The notes beneath the pieces were generated by a model. It did not search any database. It worked only from the letters and a program-made list of their open reading frames with translations, and was not told the origin of the DNA. DNA of 64,000 nucleotides from the NCBI RefSeq assembly GCF_005049045.1, contig NZ_SUPK01000001.1:740730-804729 (forward strand), written 5' to 3'. The position numbers were made by a program, and so were the translations under genes. The DNA comes from Cohnella pontilimi (GTDB lineage: Bacteria > Bacillota > Bacilli > Paenibacillales > Paenibacillaceae). This document shows, piece after piece, positions 41,363-50,988 of this stretch (position 1 is the stretch's first letter; each line of letters begins with the position of its first letter).

Positions 41363-43420
41363 TTAAAATCCACTAATGTAAACTTCCAAAAATACTTCTT
41401 TAAAGAAGTCGATCACGTGCTGCATGAGGATATAGAACAAGATACCGACAAGCAGCAGAGCGATGGCGGTTAAAATCGAAATCACGATAACCCAAATGGT
41501 TTTGCCTACAGTGTAATCGTTCATCGTCATGATGAGGAAAAATACGCATAATCCCATCCAACAATACGTCACCGTCGAGATCCCGTTGTAAATCGACAGT
41601 TCGTCGCGCGACAACACGTGGCTCATCAGCGCTTGAGCAACCGTTCCGATGATATATGGAATGATCACCCCATAGGAGCAAGCGGCCAAAATCTGCTTGA
41701 ACTTCGACTCTCCGTCCATAATCGAGGTTATCATCCAGGCTGAGGCTGTAAACAAGAAGAACGGTACGATTAGCTGTGCCACTTCATAATAGAAATCGGC
41801 GAATTCAGGCCGCGTGAGATTAAAATGGAAACTCGTGAAGTAAATGTGAAAAAATCTTGCGGCCAACATGCCCAGTACGAGAACGATGACCGGCATATAC
41901 CGGGGAGCGGACTGAATTCGATAAAAGGCTTCCCGAGGCGCGAATATGGTAAGAATCGCGTTTTGAATGGACGGATTTCCCGACCCGGCCGGCGACGCCA
42001 GCACCTTTCTTGAGTATGCGGTCAAGGCTACAATCGAATAATAGAGTGCGGCACCCATGACCGCTATGATTAACGCAATCCAACCGAACTGATGGCGGAG
42101 AGTTTCGTGCCGATATTCCCGAAAGGCGTTTGAATAACTGCCCATGTCTTCCCCTAAGCGGAATTCAGCCATGGCGTCCTTCCATTTTTGTTCCTTATAC
42201 AAGGCTTTACCGATTCCGCGATGCGCGAAAATATAGTTGGAGTCGATGTTGACGACTTCTCTCCACGGCTGAAGCGCTTCTTCGTAACGTCCGTCGTAGT
42301 AAAGCCGGCTTCCTTTGTGCACGAGAGACGCAAAATGGTTGGCTCGAAACACCTGAACTTCTCCGCGTGCCCGATCCAACACGTAGAGCAAACCTTCCGA
42401 ATCGTTAGCTACGCTAACCGGTTCCTGGAAGAATCCCGTCTGATCTCCGTTGCCTCCGAAAACGAGCAGGTTGTTGCCCTCCTGGTCGTATTGATAAACT
42501 TTTCGCTGATTGGAATCCACGGTGGTGATTATTCCGTCCTTATCTACCGACACGTCAACCACATTAGGAGATGTGATAATGCCCCTGCGATTCGTGAATT
42601 CTCCATAGTGCTTATCGGCCGGATAGGTATTGATGCCCAAAAAGTTAAACCGTTTGATTTCATCGATGGTCGTGTTTTCAATTGCGGTATATAGATATCC
42701 GCTGTTGAGATCGATCGTCACGTTGCGGTGATTCGGAGGTACAACTTTACCTAAAGCTTCCCGTTGCTCTTTGGTCGCATATTTGCGAAGAATGTAGTCC
42801 TTCAGGTTAAACTTCAATTTGTTCGGAGCGATATAGCCTTGAAACTGATTTTGTCCGTCGATGACCAAAAGGCCGTGATAATCGTTGCCGCTCGTGACAT
42901 ACATGTTGCCGCTGCGGTCCAGTACCAGCTTTGTCGGCATGAACGGAAAATCTTTATCGATTAGATCCGATTTGGGAGCGACGAATTTTTCGATCATCTG
43001 CCCTTCCGGGCTGAGATGAACTATACGGTTATTTCCAGTATCGGCGATGTATATATCGCCGTCATCCTCCACAAAGATTCCTCGGGGCTCCATCAAATTC
43101 AGCTTGTCTTCCTTCGTACCGAAAACCTTCAGTATTTTCCCGAACTTATCCATTTTAAGAACACGGTTGTTGGCCGTATCCGCTATGTACACTTGATCCC
43201 GGGAGTCGATGAACAGATCCTCGGGATTTTTCAACATACCGTTTTCGTAATCTCCGGTCAGTACCCGATCCACAGAATAGCCGAGAGGGACGGAAATGCG
43301 GTAACCTTCCGGAGCGATCACGTAGCCGAGTGCAGGCACGGCGAATGCCGTAAGCGTACCCGTAAAGATTGATGCCATGGTGACAATCAAAATAACGAAC
43401 CCAAGCCGCAGCCTTCTCAC
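41363..43420 (-). CDS. NHL-repeat/TPR/Yip1 membrane protein
   Basis: A GTG start gives 685 residues. After a signal/anchor helix, residues 55-365 form NHL beta-propeller repeats (PEDLFIDSRDQVYIADTANN, PRGIFVEDDGDIYIADTGNN). Residues 375-440 hold TPR-like helices (YYDGRYEEALQPWREVVNID). The C-terminal 220 residues have five helices of the Yip1 type. It probably sits in the membrane with the propeller outside. Its role in the sugar locus is unknown. It lies 21 bp past the MalG-type gene and 18 bp ahead of DUF5696. Confidence 0.82.
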   Translation of the reverse strand: MRRLRLGFVILIVTMASIFTGTLTAFAVPALGYVIAPEGYRISVPLGYSVDRVLTGDYENGMLKNPEDLFIDSRDQVYIADTANNRVLKMDKFGKILKVFGTKEDKLNLMEPRGIFVEDDGDIYIADTGNNRIVHLSPEGQMIEKFVAPKSDLIDKDFPFMPTKLVLDRSGNMYVTSGNDYHGLLVIDGQNQFQGYIAPNKLKFNLKDYILRKYATKEQREALGKVVPPNHRNVTIDLNSGYLYTAIENTTIDEIKRFNFLGINTYPADKHYGEFTNRRGIITSPNVVDVSVDKDGIITTVDSNQRKVYQYDQEGNNLLVFGGNGDQTGFFQEPVSVANDSEGLLYVLDRARGEVQVFRANHFASLVHKGSRLYYDGRYEEALQPWREVVNIDSNYIFAHRGIGKALYKEQKWKDAMAEFRLGEDMGSYSNAFREYRHETLRHQFGWIALIIAVMGAALYYSIVALTAYSRKVLASPAGSGNPSIQNAILTIFAPREAFYRIQSAPRYMPVIVLVLGMLAARFFHIYFTSFHFNLTRPEFADFYYEVAQLIVPFFLFTASAWMITSIMDGESKFKQILAACSYGVIIPYIIGTVAQALMSHVLSRDELSIYNGISTVTYCWMGLCVFFLIMTMNDYTVGKTIWVIVISILTAIALLLVGILFYILMQHVIDFFKEVFLEVYISGF

Positions 43421-43440
43421 GTATGTACCCCCCCTCGTCT

Positions 43441-44349
43441 CTACGATTTGATCCCGGAATGCGACATTGTGTCCATGACTTGACGCTGCATGAGAATAAA
43501 CAAGATGATACTCGGCGCCACCGTCACGAAAGCACCGGCCGCCGCAGCCCCCATCCGGCCGACGGTACCGTTGGATACGCCGAGCATGGCTAACGGGAGA
43601 GTTTTCATCGTTTCACTCGTCGTATAGATCAAAGGTGAGGCAAAATCGTTCCATGTGGCGATAAAGGAGAAAATGACGACGGTCATCCAGGCCGGCTTAA
43701 CAAACGGCATGACGATTTTCCAGAACATTGTCCACTCGTTTGCGCCATCCACCCTCGCCGCTTCCAGGGTTTGATCGGGAATCTGGTCCATAAACTGCTT
43801 TACGAGAAACAAATTGTAGGGTACCGCCAGCTTCGGCAAGATCAGCGCCCAATACGTATTCAGAATGGCTAGGTTGGAAACGACGAAATACGTCGGAATT
43901 GATGTCACCTGAGGTGGAAACATCAAAGTCGAAATGACCACCGCGAAGATAAAGCCCATTCCGGGGAGCTTATACTTGGAAATAATAAATGCTCCCATTG
44001 AACAGACAACGACGCTGAAAAACACAACGGCGACTGTCGTAAATACACTGTTGAATAAATAACGGGTAAACGGAACCAGTGACGAGTCCGTGGCGATCAA
44101 TAAATCACTGAAGTTTTTGAGAGTCGGCTTCATGACGAAAAATCGCGGCGGGTATAAAAACAGCTCATCCAGCGGTTTGAACGCGGTCGAAGTAACGAAA
44201 ATAATGGGAGCCGCCGTAAAGAAAACCAAGCCGATCATGAAAACATATAATAAAATTTTGCCGATGGTTATCCCTTTGATCCACCTTCTATGAAACAGAT
44301 ACGCCGCCCGGCTTATGGGTTTAAAGATTTGTTCGGATATTGCGTGCAT
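43441..44349 (-). CDS. Carbohydrate ABC transporter permease (MalG type), second pair
   Basis: The 302-residue protein has six membrane helices. The EAA loop reads TLEAARVDGANEWTMFWKIV and the C-terminus DTMSHSGIKS. AGGAAGGAGAAACCGGA precedes the ATG. It is 16 bp past its partner permease. It is clearly distinct from the other MalG-type protein of this operon, so two transport channels are encoded. Confidence 0.91.
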   Translation of the reverse strand: MHAISEQIFKPISRAAYLFHRRWIKGITIGKILLYVFMIGLVFFTAAPIIFVTSTAFKPLDELFLYPPRFFVMKPTLKNFSDLLIATDSSLVPFTRYLFNSVFTTVAVVFFSVVVCSMGAFIISKYKLPGMGFIFAVVISTLMFPPQVTSIPTYFVVSNLAILNTYWALILPKLAVPYNLFLVKQFMDQIPDQTLEAARVDGANEWTMFWKIVMPFVKPAWMTVVIFSFIATWNDFASPLIYTTSETMKTLPLAMLGVSNGTVGRMGAAAAGAFVTVAPSIILFILMQRQVMDTMSHSGIKS

Positions 44350-44365
44350 TCCGGTTTCTCCTTCC

Positions 44366-45340
44366 TTACTCGTCTTTGGATGAGAAAATTCGCATGCTAA
44401 TGCGTCCCAGCGTGAAGGTCAGGAGGAACAGGACCACGGATATCGCCGATGCATAGCCGAGTTCGAAACGGATGAAAGCATAATCGTACAAGTGAGCCAC
44501 AATCGTATGAGCCGCATAGTTCGCGCTCGGCATCCCCGTCAACGCAACGGCGATATCAAAAACGGCGAACGAGGCGACGATTGCCATAACCGCTCCGAAC
44601 AACAATTGCGGTTTCATCATCGGAAGGGTAATCAGCCACATCTGTTGGAACTTGTTTCGAATGCCGTCAATGTCGCCCGCCTCATACAGATCGGCAGGAA
44701 CGTTGCGCAGACCTGCCAAAAATACGAGGAACCCTGCGCCCATGCTCATCCATAGCGAAACGAACATGACGACGTATAACATGTAATTCGGATTCGCCAG
44801 CCAGATGATCGGCCTGTCAATCATTCCGTAATCAATCAATACTTTGTTGATCAAGCCATATCTGTCGGCCGAGAAAATGTAAGTCCAAACCACGGCAAGC
44901 GCCACGCTGCTCGTAATCGACGGCGCATAAAAAGCCAAGGCGAACGCGTTGCTGAATCTCAAATTGTTGATAACCCAGGCGAAAAAGAACGATAAAAAGT
45001 AACTTAACGGCCCCGTAACAATGGCAAACGCAAACGTGTTTTTCAGGGCGATCAGAAAAATATCGTCTTCCAAAAAGAGAACCCGGTAATTGGCCAATCC
45101 GATCCATCTCGGCGGCTGAAGCATGTTGTAATAAGTAAAACTGAGCGCGATGGAAGAAAGCACGGGTACGATATAAAACATCACAAACAAAATAAGAAAA
45201 GGAGCGAGCATGAGATATTTGATCTTATGCTCGTTCAAATGGGCGACCAACCTTCTTCTTGTCCTGGTCTTGTAAGCCGTTGGATGGCTGGCCGCCACCG
45301 CTGTTTGTCCCGCCACCCGGAATCCGTCCTTTCGATTCAA
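44366..45340 (-). CDS. Sugar ABC transporter permease (MalF type), second pair
   Basis: The 324-residue protein has a basic N-terminal tail (about 45 residues) and six helices. The EAA loop reads DLYEAGDIDGIRNKFQQMWL. The start is taken as a TTG without a clear ribosome binding site, so the true start may be further in. It follows the giant binding protein by 20 bp, which is the expected order for binding protein, MalF and MalG. Confidence 0.9.
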   Translation of the reverse strand: MNRKDGFRVAGQTAVAASHPTAYKTRTRRRLVAHLNEHKIKYLMLAPFLILFVMFYIVPVLSSIALSFTYYNMLQPPRWIGLANYRVLFLEDDIFLIALKNTFAFAIVTGPLSYFLSFFFAWVINNLRFSNAFALAFYAPSITSSVALAVVWTYIFSADRYGLINKVLIDYGMIDRPIIWLANPNYMLYVVMFVSLWMSMGAGFLVFLAGLRNVPADLYEAGDIDGIRNKFQQMWLITLPMMKPQLLFGAVMAIVASFAVFDIAVALTGMPSANYAAHTIVAHLYDYAFIRFELGYASAISVVLFLLTFTLGRISMRIFSSKDE

Positions 45341-45360
45341 CCTGATGAGGTTGATGTTCG

Positions 45361-48312
45361 TTACTTCTGAGCCGTGCTGATCCCGAACTCTTCCTGCTTG
45401 GCCATCAATTCTTTGTTAATATCCTTGACCGCTTGTTCTAGTGATTCTCTCGGATTCGTACCGGAGAGGACGACTCGGTTCCATGCGTTCATGACATGGC
45501 GCAGCGTAAAGTATCCCCCGGGAATGACAGGTCTTTCCCGATACCATTTCCACTGCTCTTCGAACGTCTGCAAATCCTCCTTCGGCCAGGGCAAATCCTT
45601 AAACGCCTCGACGTTCGCGGTGTTCCATCTGGCTTCCACGCCGATCAGAGATTCGAGTTCCTGCCCGAAACGAAGCTGCACATCCTTGCTCAACCACCAT
45701 TTCAAAAATTCCCAGGCTTCTTTTTGATGTTTGGACTGCTTAAAGATGACATCGCCGTACACTCCGCCGCCCGCCGTCCGGTCTACCTTGCCGTCCGGCA
45801 TCAACGTGCCGGGAGCGGGAGCCACACCCCACCGGCCGGTGAGCTCGGGAGCAGCTACGGCTAATTGCATATATGTCGTGTAGTTGCCGATGCCGATCGG
45901 CATTTCGCCCGAGCGCATCCGGTTGAAGAAATTCGCTTCGACGGGCAGCCGGAAGTTGGTATAGATGTCCGTCCACTCTTTAAAAGCCGCGTAGGCTTCC
46001 GACGTATCCAGCCCCGATCGTGTCAGATTATTATTGTAAAAGCTGCCGTTATGCTGATAGAGGAACGGATCGAACATCGTCGGGATCCAGGCGTTCATCC
46101 CGTTTCGCTGTAAAATCGGCAATATCTTATATAGATCCTGCCAGGTATCCGGAATGCCTAATCCCAATTGGGATAAGATGTCCTTCCGATAAAACAGCAG
46201 ACTGAAGTCTTGCGTTTCCGGAAGTGCATAGGCACCGCCGTTATATTGATAAGGAATTAGCGAGCCGGGCAAATACTGCTTGATCGTTTGCTCGTAATCC
46301 GGGAATTGCTTGAGGTCGACTATCGCACCGCGTATCGCGAATTCCACCGGGAGCGTGGCGTCCAGGTTGGTCGCGACGTCGGGGGCTATGCCCGAACTTG
46401 CCGCTAGAAGCAGCCTGTTCGTATTCCCTTCGGCCAATTGAGATGCAGGAATGGTGTTGATGTTCACCCGGATGCCGGTTTTGGGAGTGAAATCTTCTTC
46501 AACCAAATCTTTGATCAATTCCGCCCATTCACGGGCGTTGCCGATCCAAACTTCGATAACCGGGCCGTCTCCGCTATTGAAGGTGTCTCCGACGCTGTCA
46601 TAATTTTTAGTAAAGGAACGAAAGAAATTTTGCGTCATGGAGACGCTGCGCTGAAAGAAGTTCGATGTCGCTTTCGGCCATTTCTTTTTCGGTGTAGAAA
46701 TTACAAAATAGTCCAGTACAAGCGGAGATTCCTTCAAGGTCAGCAGCCAATTGCCGAGCTGCCCCTGCGTGTTGGTGATGTCTTCCAGCTGTTTGGGGAT
46801 GTCGTCCGGATTGTCAGCCATTTTTTGATACTGATCCCGGATCGACTTCAAGCTCTGCACAACCGCCGGCGACTTACCCGACAAGTCGTCAAGTAATTGG
46901 ATTTGGAGAGACAAATTTTTGGTAACCAAATTGAGATCCTGAATGAGATTCGGTATCCGGCGATCTAATTCATAACGGAAATTCATGTCCGGTTTCGTGC
47001 CCGTCACCATGATGATTTTCCTGTTCAATTCGGAGATGGCAAATATCGTTTGGGAAAGGGAATCGATCACGTCACGGTAAGGCCCAAGCTGAGCTGTGAT
47101 ACGCATCGTGTGCTTCCCTTTGGTGAAGTAGAAAAGAAAGTCGCCGTCCTTGTTGCCGAGACCGGATACCCTCCAATCTTTGGCATATGGAAATGCGTAT
47201 TCCTCCAACTCTTGAAACGGAATTTTACCGTCTATCTCGATTTTTCGATAGGAAGGCAGGCCGTCTCCCCACCATTGGCCGTTTTTCAAGCCGATTTTGT
47301 ACAGACCGTCCTCCGGAACGTCGAAATCCCAGACCAGGTACTGGCCGCCCTTACGCCAACGGTAATCGCCAATTACATTCAGCCGTTGATTGCCATGTAT
47401 GGCAGGTTCCACAAGCGGATCCGAATTCGATTCTCTGCGAAGTGTCGGCTCCGTTTTGTACGCGGCTTTTTCCGCTTGAAATTTGATCACCTGATCCACA
47501 GCCGGTTTATAGCCGCTATGCTCATATTGTTGTTTAACTTGTTGGTATGTAGGCACGGCTTCTGGGGATACGAGAGAGATTTTCGAGATGGCGACAGGCT
47601 CTTTTATCGTATCGAAACGGACCGTATGTTTTCCTTTTTTCATATAGAAACGGAACGGCTCCGGGTATTTTCCTTCATTATCGGTTAATTTGACGGTCTC
47701 CCAACGCGGGACCTCTACTTGCCTCGGTCGAATATCGTCACCTTGGCTGTTTTGTTTCGGTTCGGCCTGGTCGGCCCACATGCGGTAGAATGTCAGCCGC
47801 TGTGCTTCATTAAAAGGAAATTCGTTATCGATCTTCATGCTGCGGTCAATGGAGGAACGCTTACCTTCTATCGGAAAATAAGTCACTTCGATATTGTAAA
47901 ATCCGTCTTCCGGAACATCGACCGGCCACTCGATCCAATCGAGTTCTTCTTTATAAACGACAGCCTGATCCGGGCTGCCGCCGATACCGGTCTGCAGCTC
48001 CGGTGCCGCATTCGTTTTGGAGCCGGAACCGGAAAAACTTGCCGCCGGGATTTCCACATGGATATTCTGGGTATTCTTTACACCGGCACTTTCCTGCTTT
48101 TTCAACACGGTGGAGTAAGTCGACAGTTGAGACTCGCTGTATGCAGAAAAGTCAATCGGCTTGAGTTTCAGTGCGTCCTTGTATTTATCCGCGAGCTTTT
48201 CCGAAGCGCCTGCGCTTCCTAGAGGAGCTACAATCAAAGTGAGCAAAACCCCGCAGGTGAGCAACGCTTTCCATTTGGATACGCCGATTTTCTTTTCTGA
48301 TGTCGTGCGCAA
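45361..48312 (-). CDS. Giant extracellular solute-binding protein with N-terminal glycan-binding-like domains
   Basis: I prefer a TTG start at 48312 (GGGGGTG seven bases upstream); an ATG at 48342 is possible, but its GGAGT lies inside a 15-bp hairpin. About 983 residues: signal peptide without lipobox; two related beta-sandwich domains (WIEWPVDVPEDGFYNIEVTY and YLVWDFDVPEDGLYKIGLKN); a helical segment; and from about 570 an SBP_bac_1 fold (PVIEVWIGNAREWAELIKDL, YALPETQDFSLLFYRKDIL, AWEFLKWWLSKDVQLRFGQE). Usual binding proteins have about 440 residues. The added domains suggest capture of a polymer. Confidence 0.87.
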   Translation of the reverse strand: MRTTSEKKIGVSKWKALLTCGVLLTLIVAPLGSAGASEKLADKYKDALKLKPIDFSAYSESQLSTYSTVLKKQESAGVKNTQNIHVEIPAASFSGSGSKTNAAPELQTGIGGSPDQAVVYKEELDWIEWPVDVPEDGFYNIEVTYFPIEGKRSSIDRSMKIDNEFPFNEAQRLTFYRMWADQAEPKQNSQGDDIRPRQVEVPRWETVKLTDNEGKYPEPFRFYMKKGKHTVRFDTIKEPVAISKISLVSPEAVPTYQQVKQQYEHSGYKPAVDQVIKFQAEKAAYKTEPTLRRESNSDPLVEPAIHGNQRLNVIGDYRWRKGGQYLVWDFDVPEDGLYKIGLKNGQWWGDGLPSYRKIEIDGKIPFQELEEYAFPYAKDWRVSGLGNKDGDFLFYFTKGKHTMRITAQLGPYRDVIDSLSQTIFAISELNRKIIMVTGTKPDMNFRYELDRRIPNLIQDLNLVTKNLSLQIQLLDDLSGKSPAVVQSLKSIRDQYQKMADNPDDIPKQLEDITNTQGQLGNWLLTLKESPLVLDYFVISTPKKKWPKATSNFFQRSVSMTQNFFRSFTKNYDSVGDTFNSGDGPVIEVWIGNAREWAELIKDLVEEDFTPKTGIRVNINTIPASQLAEGNTNRLLLAASSGIAPDVATNLDATLPVEFAIRGAIVDLKQFPDYEQTIKQYLPGSLIPYQYNGGAYALPETQDFSLLFYRKDILSQLGLGIPDTWQDLYKILPILQRNGMNAWIPTMFDPFLYQHNGSFYNNNLTRSGLDTSEAYAAFKEWTDIYTNFRLPVEANFFNRMRSGEMPIGIGNYTTYMQLAVAAPELTGRWGVAPAPGTLMPDGKVDRTAGGGVYGDVIFKQSKHQKEAWEFLKWWLSKDVQLRFGQELESLIGVEARWNTANVEAFKDLPWPKEDLQTFEEQWKWYRERPVIPGGYFTLRHVMNAWNRVVLSGTNPRESLEQAVKDINKELMAKQEEFGISTAQK

Positions 48313-48345
48313 GATGGTGCACCCCCATAGCATACAAATCATATG

Positions 48346-48378
48346 GACTCCTGCCCGCGCATAGCGCGGGCAGGAGTC
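48346..48378 (-). other. Strong hairpin between the two binding-protein genes
   Basis: GACTCCTGCCCGCGC and its exact complement form a 15-bp GC-rich stem with a 3-base loop. It starts 21 bp past the stop of the first gene. Without a T-tract it fits a stabilising or partial-termination element that gives the first binding protein higher expression. Confidence 0.7.
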
Positions 48379-48398
48379 GCATGTTTACCGCGAACTCC

Positions 48399-49748
48399 TT
48401 ACTTTTTGTACTTGGCGACTTCCGGCGCCATTTTATCTGCAACTTGTTTCGCCGCTTGTTCAGCGGAAGTTTTGCCAAGAAGAACATCGTTAAACGCGAC
48501 GCCGATTTCATTCGTGTACGTGCCCATATATGGAGAAGCCGGGAAGCTTTGCAAGTTCGGGTTTTTGGATGCATCCAGGAATTCTTTGAATCCGGCAGCG
48601 TCATTGAACAGAGGAGAGTCAATCGCTGCAATGACCGGTGTCAGGTTACCGATGCCAGCGTCAAATTCCGCAATGTTTTCCGGCTTCATGAACCAGTTGA
48701 TGAATTCCCAAGCTTCATCCGGATGTTTGGCGCCTTTCGGAATGTAGAAGGTGGACGTATCGACGGAAGCCGCGCCTTTCATTTCCGGATGGTTCTCGTC
48801 ATACGGCAATGGAGCGATTCCATAATTCAGATTCGGTGCAAATTTCTTGATGAACGTGCCGGTCCATTCTCCGCCGAAAGTCATTGCGTATTTGCCGGTA
48901 AAGAACGGATCGTTCGCGGACAACCAGTCTCCCACTTTGAACGCATTCACTTTGTCGGCTCCGCCCGCTTTTTTATACAGAGCGGCGCTTTGCTTCATTG
49001 CTTGGATGAATCCGGGATCTTGCGGCGTGATCTCGTTTTTGTCTACATCGACGAATTTGCCGCCGAAGAGGTAAGCGTAGTCATAGACTGGCAGAGTCGG
49101 AGCACCGAGTCCAAGTACTTTGATGGCGCCGTTAGAGTCGAATTTGCTCAGCTTGTCAAAGTATTCAAACAATTGCTGCACGGTTTCCGGCGGCTTGTCG
49201 TAGCCGGCTTGCGCAAGCAAGTCTTTGTTATAGAACAGCATGCTGAAGTGCATGGCGACCGGCAGCGCGTATGTTTTGCCGTTATATTGCTGCTGCTTGA
49301 TTGCGCCCGGCACGAATTGCTCCGCCGTGAGGCCGCTCTTCGCCATGTAGTCATCCAGAGGAGTGTTGGCGCCGTTCTCGCCGTTCGGCACGGACGCATT
49401 ACCGAAGTTAGATGCTACATCCGGCGGGTTGCCAGCCGTAATGGCCGTAAGCTGCTTGCTGTAATCGCCTTCCACTGTGCCTTTCACGACAATGTGGTCT
49501 TGGCTGTCATTGAATTTCTTAATTATTTTCTCCATCACTTCGCCTTCCGGTCCGCCCCAGCCATACCAGAACTGAATTTCAACTTTCTCTCCCGAAGCGG
49601 CCGAAGATGCCGGCGCAGAAGATGATGGCGAAGAAGATGATGGCGAAGAAGATTGTGCATCATTGTTATTCTTGGACGAACATGCGGAGATGATGGCGAC
49701 GATCAACGCCATTAATACCATAAGCGACATCAGTGACCTTTTTTTCAC
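48399..49748 (-). CDS. Extracellular sugar-binding lipoprotein
   Basis: A GTG start after AAGGAGGATATTCC gives 449 residues. The lipobox is VAIISAC, followed by a Ser/Pro/Ala-rich linker (SSPSSSSPSSSAPASS). The SBP_bac_1 domain is clear: VEIQFWYGWGGPEGEVMEKI, YALPVAMHFSMLFYNKDLL, HPDEAWEFINWFMKPENIAE. It captures a sugar outside the cell for one of the two permease pairs. It is the first gene of the 13-kb operon; a cre-like site lies 42 bp upstream. Confidence 0.93.
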   Translation of the reverse strand: MKKRSLMSLMVLMALIVAIISACSSKNNNDAQSSSPSSSSPSSSAPASSAASGEKVEIQFWYGWGGPEGEVMEKIIKKFNDSQDHIVVKGTVEGDYSKQLTAITAGNPPDVASNFGNASVPNGENGANTPLDDYMAKSGLTAEQFVPGAIKQQQYNGKTYALPVAMHFSMLFYNKDLLAQAGYDKPPETVQQLFEYFDKLSKFDSNGAIKVLGLGAPTLPVYDYAYLFGGKFVDVDKNEITPQDPGFIQAMKQSAALYKKAGGADKVNAFKVGDWLSANDPFFTGKYAMTFGGEWTGTFIKKFAPNLNYGIAPLPYDENHPEMKGAASVDTSTFYIPKGAKHPDEAWEFINWFMKPENIAEFDAGIGNLTPVIAAIDSPLFNDAAGFKEFLDASKNPNLQSFPASPYMGTYTNEIGVAFNDVLLGKTSAEQAAKQVADKMAPEVAKYKK

Positions 49749-49789
49749 GGAATATCCTCCTTAGACTTGTGTTGCTTGTGGCCAGTTTG

Positions 49790-49803
49790 TGTAAGCGGTT
49801 TCT
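49790..49803. promoter_or_regulatory. cre-like CcpA site
   Basis: TGTAAGCGGTTTCT matches TGWAANCGNTNWCA at 13 of 14 positions. It is upstream of the binding protein/permease operon, so glucose repression by CcpA is likely. Confidence 0.65.
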
Positions 49804-50095
49804 TTTTATATTGCAATTGACTCCGCAAAGCTGAGACTGCCGAGGCAACAAGATCCGTCCGTTCGTCTAGGATGAGAGGATGAGCGAGTTCACGAGAAGA
49901 TCTTGCGGGCTTACGACCCTCCTTCGTTAAACGAAGGGTAAAGAGAAGCTTTCCGGTAACACCGACTGCAATGAGGCTGCATCACCACCTTCAATAAAGT
50001 CTTTCTTAACTAAACGTTTATTAGGGTTACAGAAGCGAATACATAGGGTTTACGATTCCGCTCTTGGAATAGAGCCAGAAACGATGGTTCTATGT
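49804..50095. other. Intergenic region with two dyads
   Basis: No gene is seen. CCTTCGTTAAACGAAGG at 49921-49937 is an 8+1+8 dyad. TAAACGTTTA at 50011-50020 is a perfect palindrome of LacI-operator shape (CG centre). Either could regulate the leftward operon; neither has a known partner here. Confidence 0.45.
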
Positions 50096-50794
50096 TTAAG
50101 CTTGAGTACCAGCGTGAATCGCGTTCACAAATCGGCGGGTAATCTCTTGAGGTCTCGTGATGGCAGTGCCCACTACGACGGCGTGAGCTCCGGCATGCAA
50201 ACATGCGACACATTGTTCTGGTGTCGAGATTCGGCCTTCCGCCAAAACCGGCGTTCGATGAAGTGCAGACAAACGGGATACCAAATCGATATCTGGTTCT
50301 TCTTGCTGCTTGCTGTACGGGGTGTAACCGGACATGGTGGTCGAAATCACATCCAAACCCAAGTCCATTGCTGCCACGCCTTCTTCAAAAGTAGAGATAT
50401 CCGCTACGATAGCAGTTGTCGGAAAGCGATATCGAATTTGATGGATAAATTGTTGCAACGATATTCCTTGGGGACGTTTTTGGCGGGTGCAGTCGATCGC
50501 TACAAAATCCGCTCCCGCTTCTACCACTTCCATCACTTCCTGGATTGTGGGTGTGATATATACGTCGGAGTCGGAATAATGTTTCTTATACAAACCTATG
50601 ACCGGCAATGAACTTCTGTTCTTGATCGCTGAGATATCATTCGGCGTATTGGCGCGAATTCCCACTGCGCCTCCCTCTTCCGCAGCCAAAGCCATGGAAA
50701 CCATGTGCTCGGAACCGAACAATGGTTCTTCTTTCAACGCCTGACAGGATACGATCAATCCACTTTTCAGGTTGGTAATGAGTGTGTTATTCAT
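50096..50794 (-). CDS. nanE: N-acetylmannosamine-6-phosphate 2-epimerase
   Basis: The ATG at 50794 (MNNTLITNLKSGLIVSCQAL) fits the family start; a longer in-frame start has a badly spaced ribosome binding site. The 232-residue TIM barrel has LFGSEHMVSMALAAEEGGAV, GIRANTPNDI, the lysine motif VIGLYKKHY, and FVAIDCTRQKRPQG. It converts ManNAc-6-phosphate to GlcNAc-6-phosphate. It is the only sialic-acid/ManNAc pathway enzyme in the window; no NanA lyase is present. It stands between the ABC operon and the catabolic cluster. Confidence 0.9.
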   Translation of the reverse strand: MNNTLITNLKSGLIVSCQALKEEPLFGSEHMVSMALAAEEGGAVGIRANTPNDISAIKNRSSLPVIGLYKKHYSDSDVYITPTIQEVMEVVEAGADFVAIDCTRQKRPQGISLQQFIHQIRYRFPTTAIVADISTFEEGVAAMDLGLDVISTTMSGYTPYSKQQEEPDIDLVSRLSALHRTPVLAEGRISTPEQCVACLHAGAHAVVVGTAITRPQEITRRFVNAIHAGTQA

Positions 50795-50988
50795 CAGTTC
50801 ACCTGTTCCCAAACTGGAGTATTTATCCGAATTCATATTAATTGTTGAATCTCACCTCCAACCTGTTTGCCTTTATTATAGCAACAAATGGGATTATACA
50901 AAAGAGGAATTTTTCATTTTGATTACACTTTTCGGATATTTCCTTCAAAAGTTATGCTACAATAAACAAAAAAAGGGATGATTTCAAA

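Noticed and set aside
48300..49625. A 441-codon open frame on the plus strand
   Set aside because: It is the antisense shadow of the sugar-binding lipoprotein gene.
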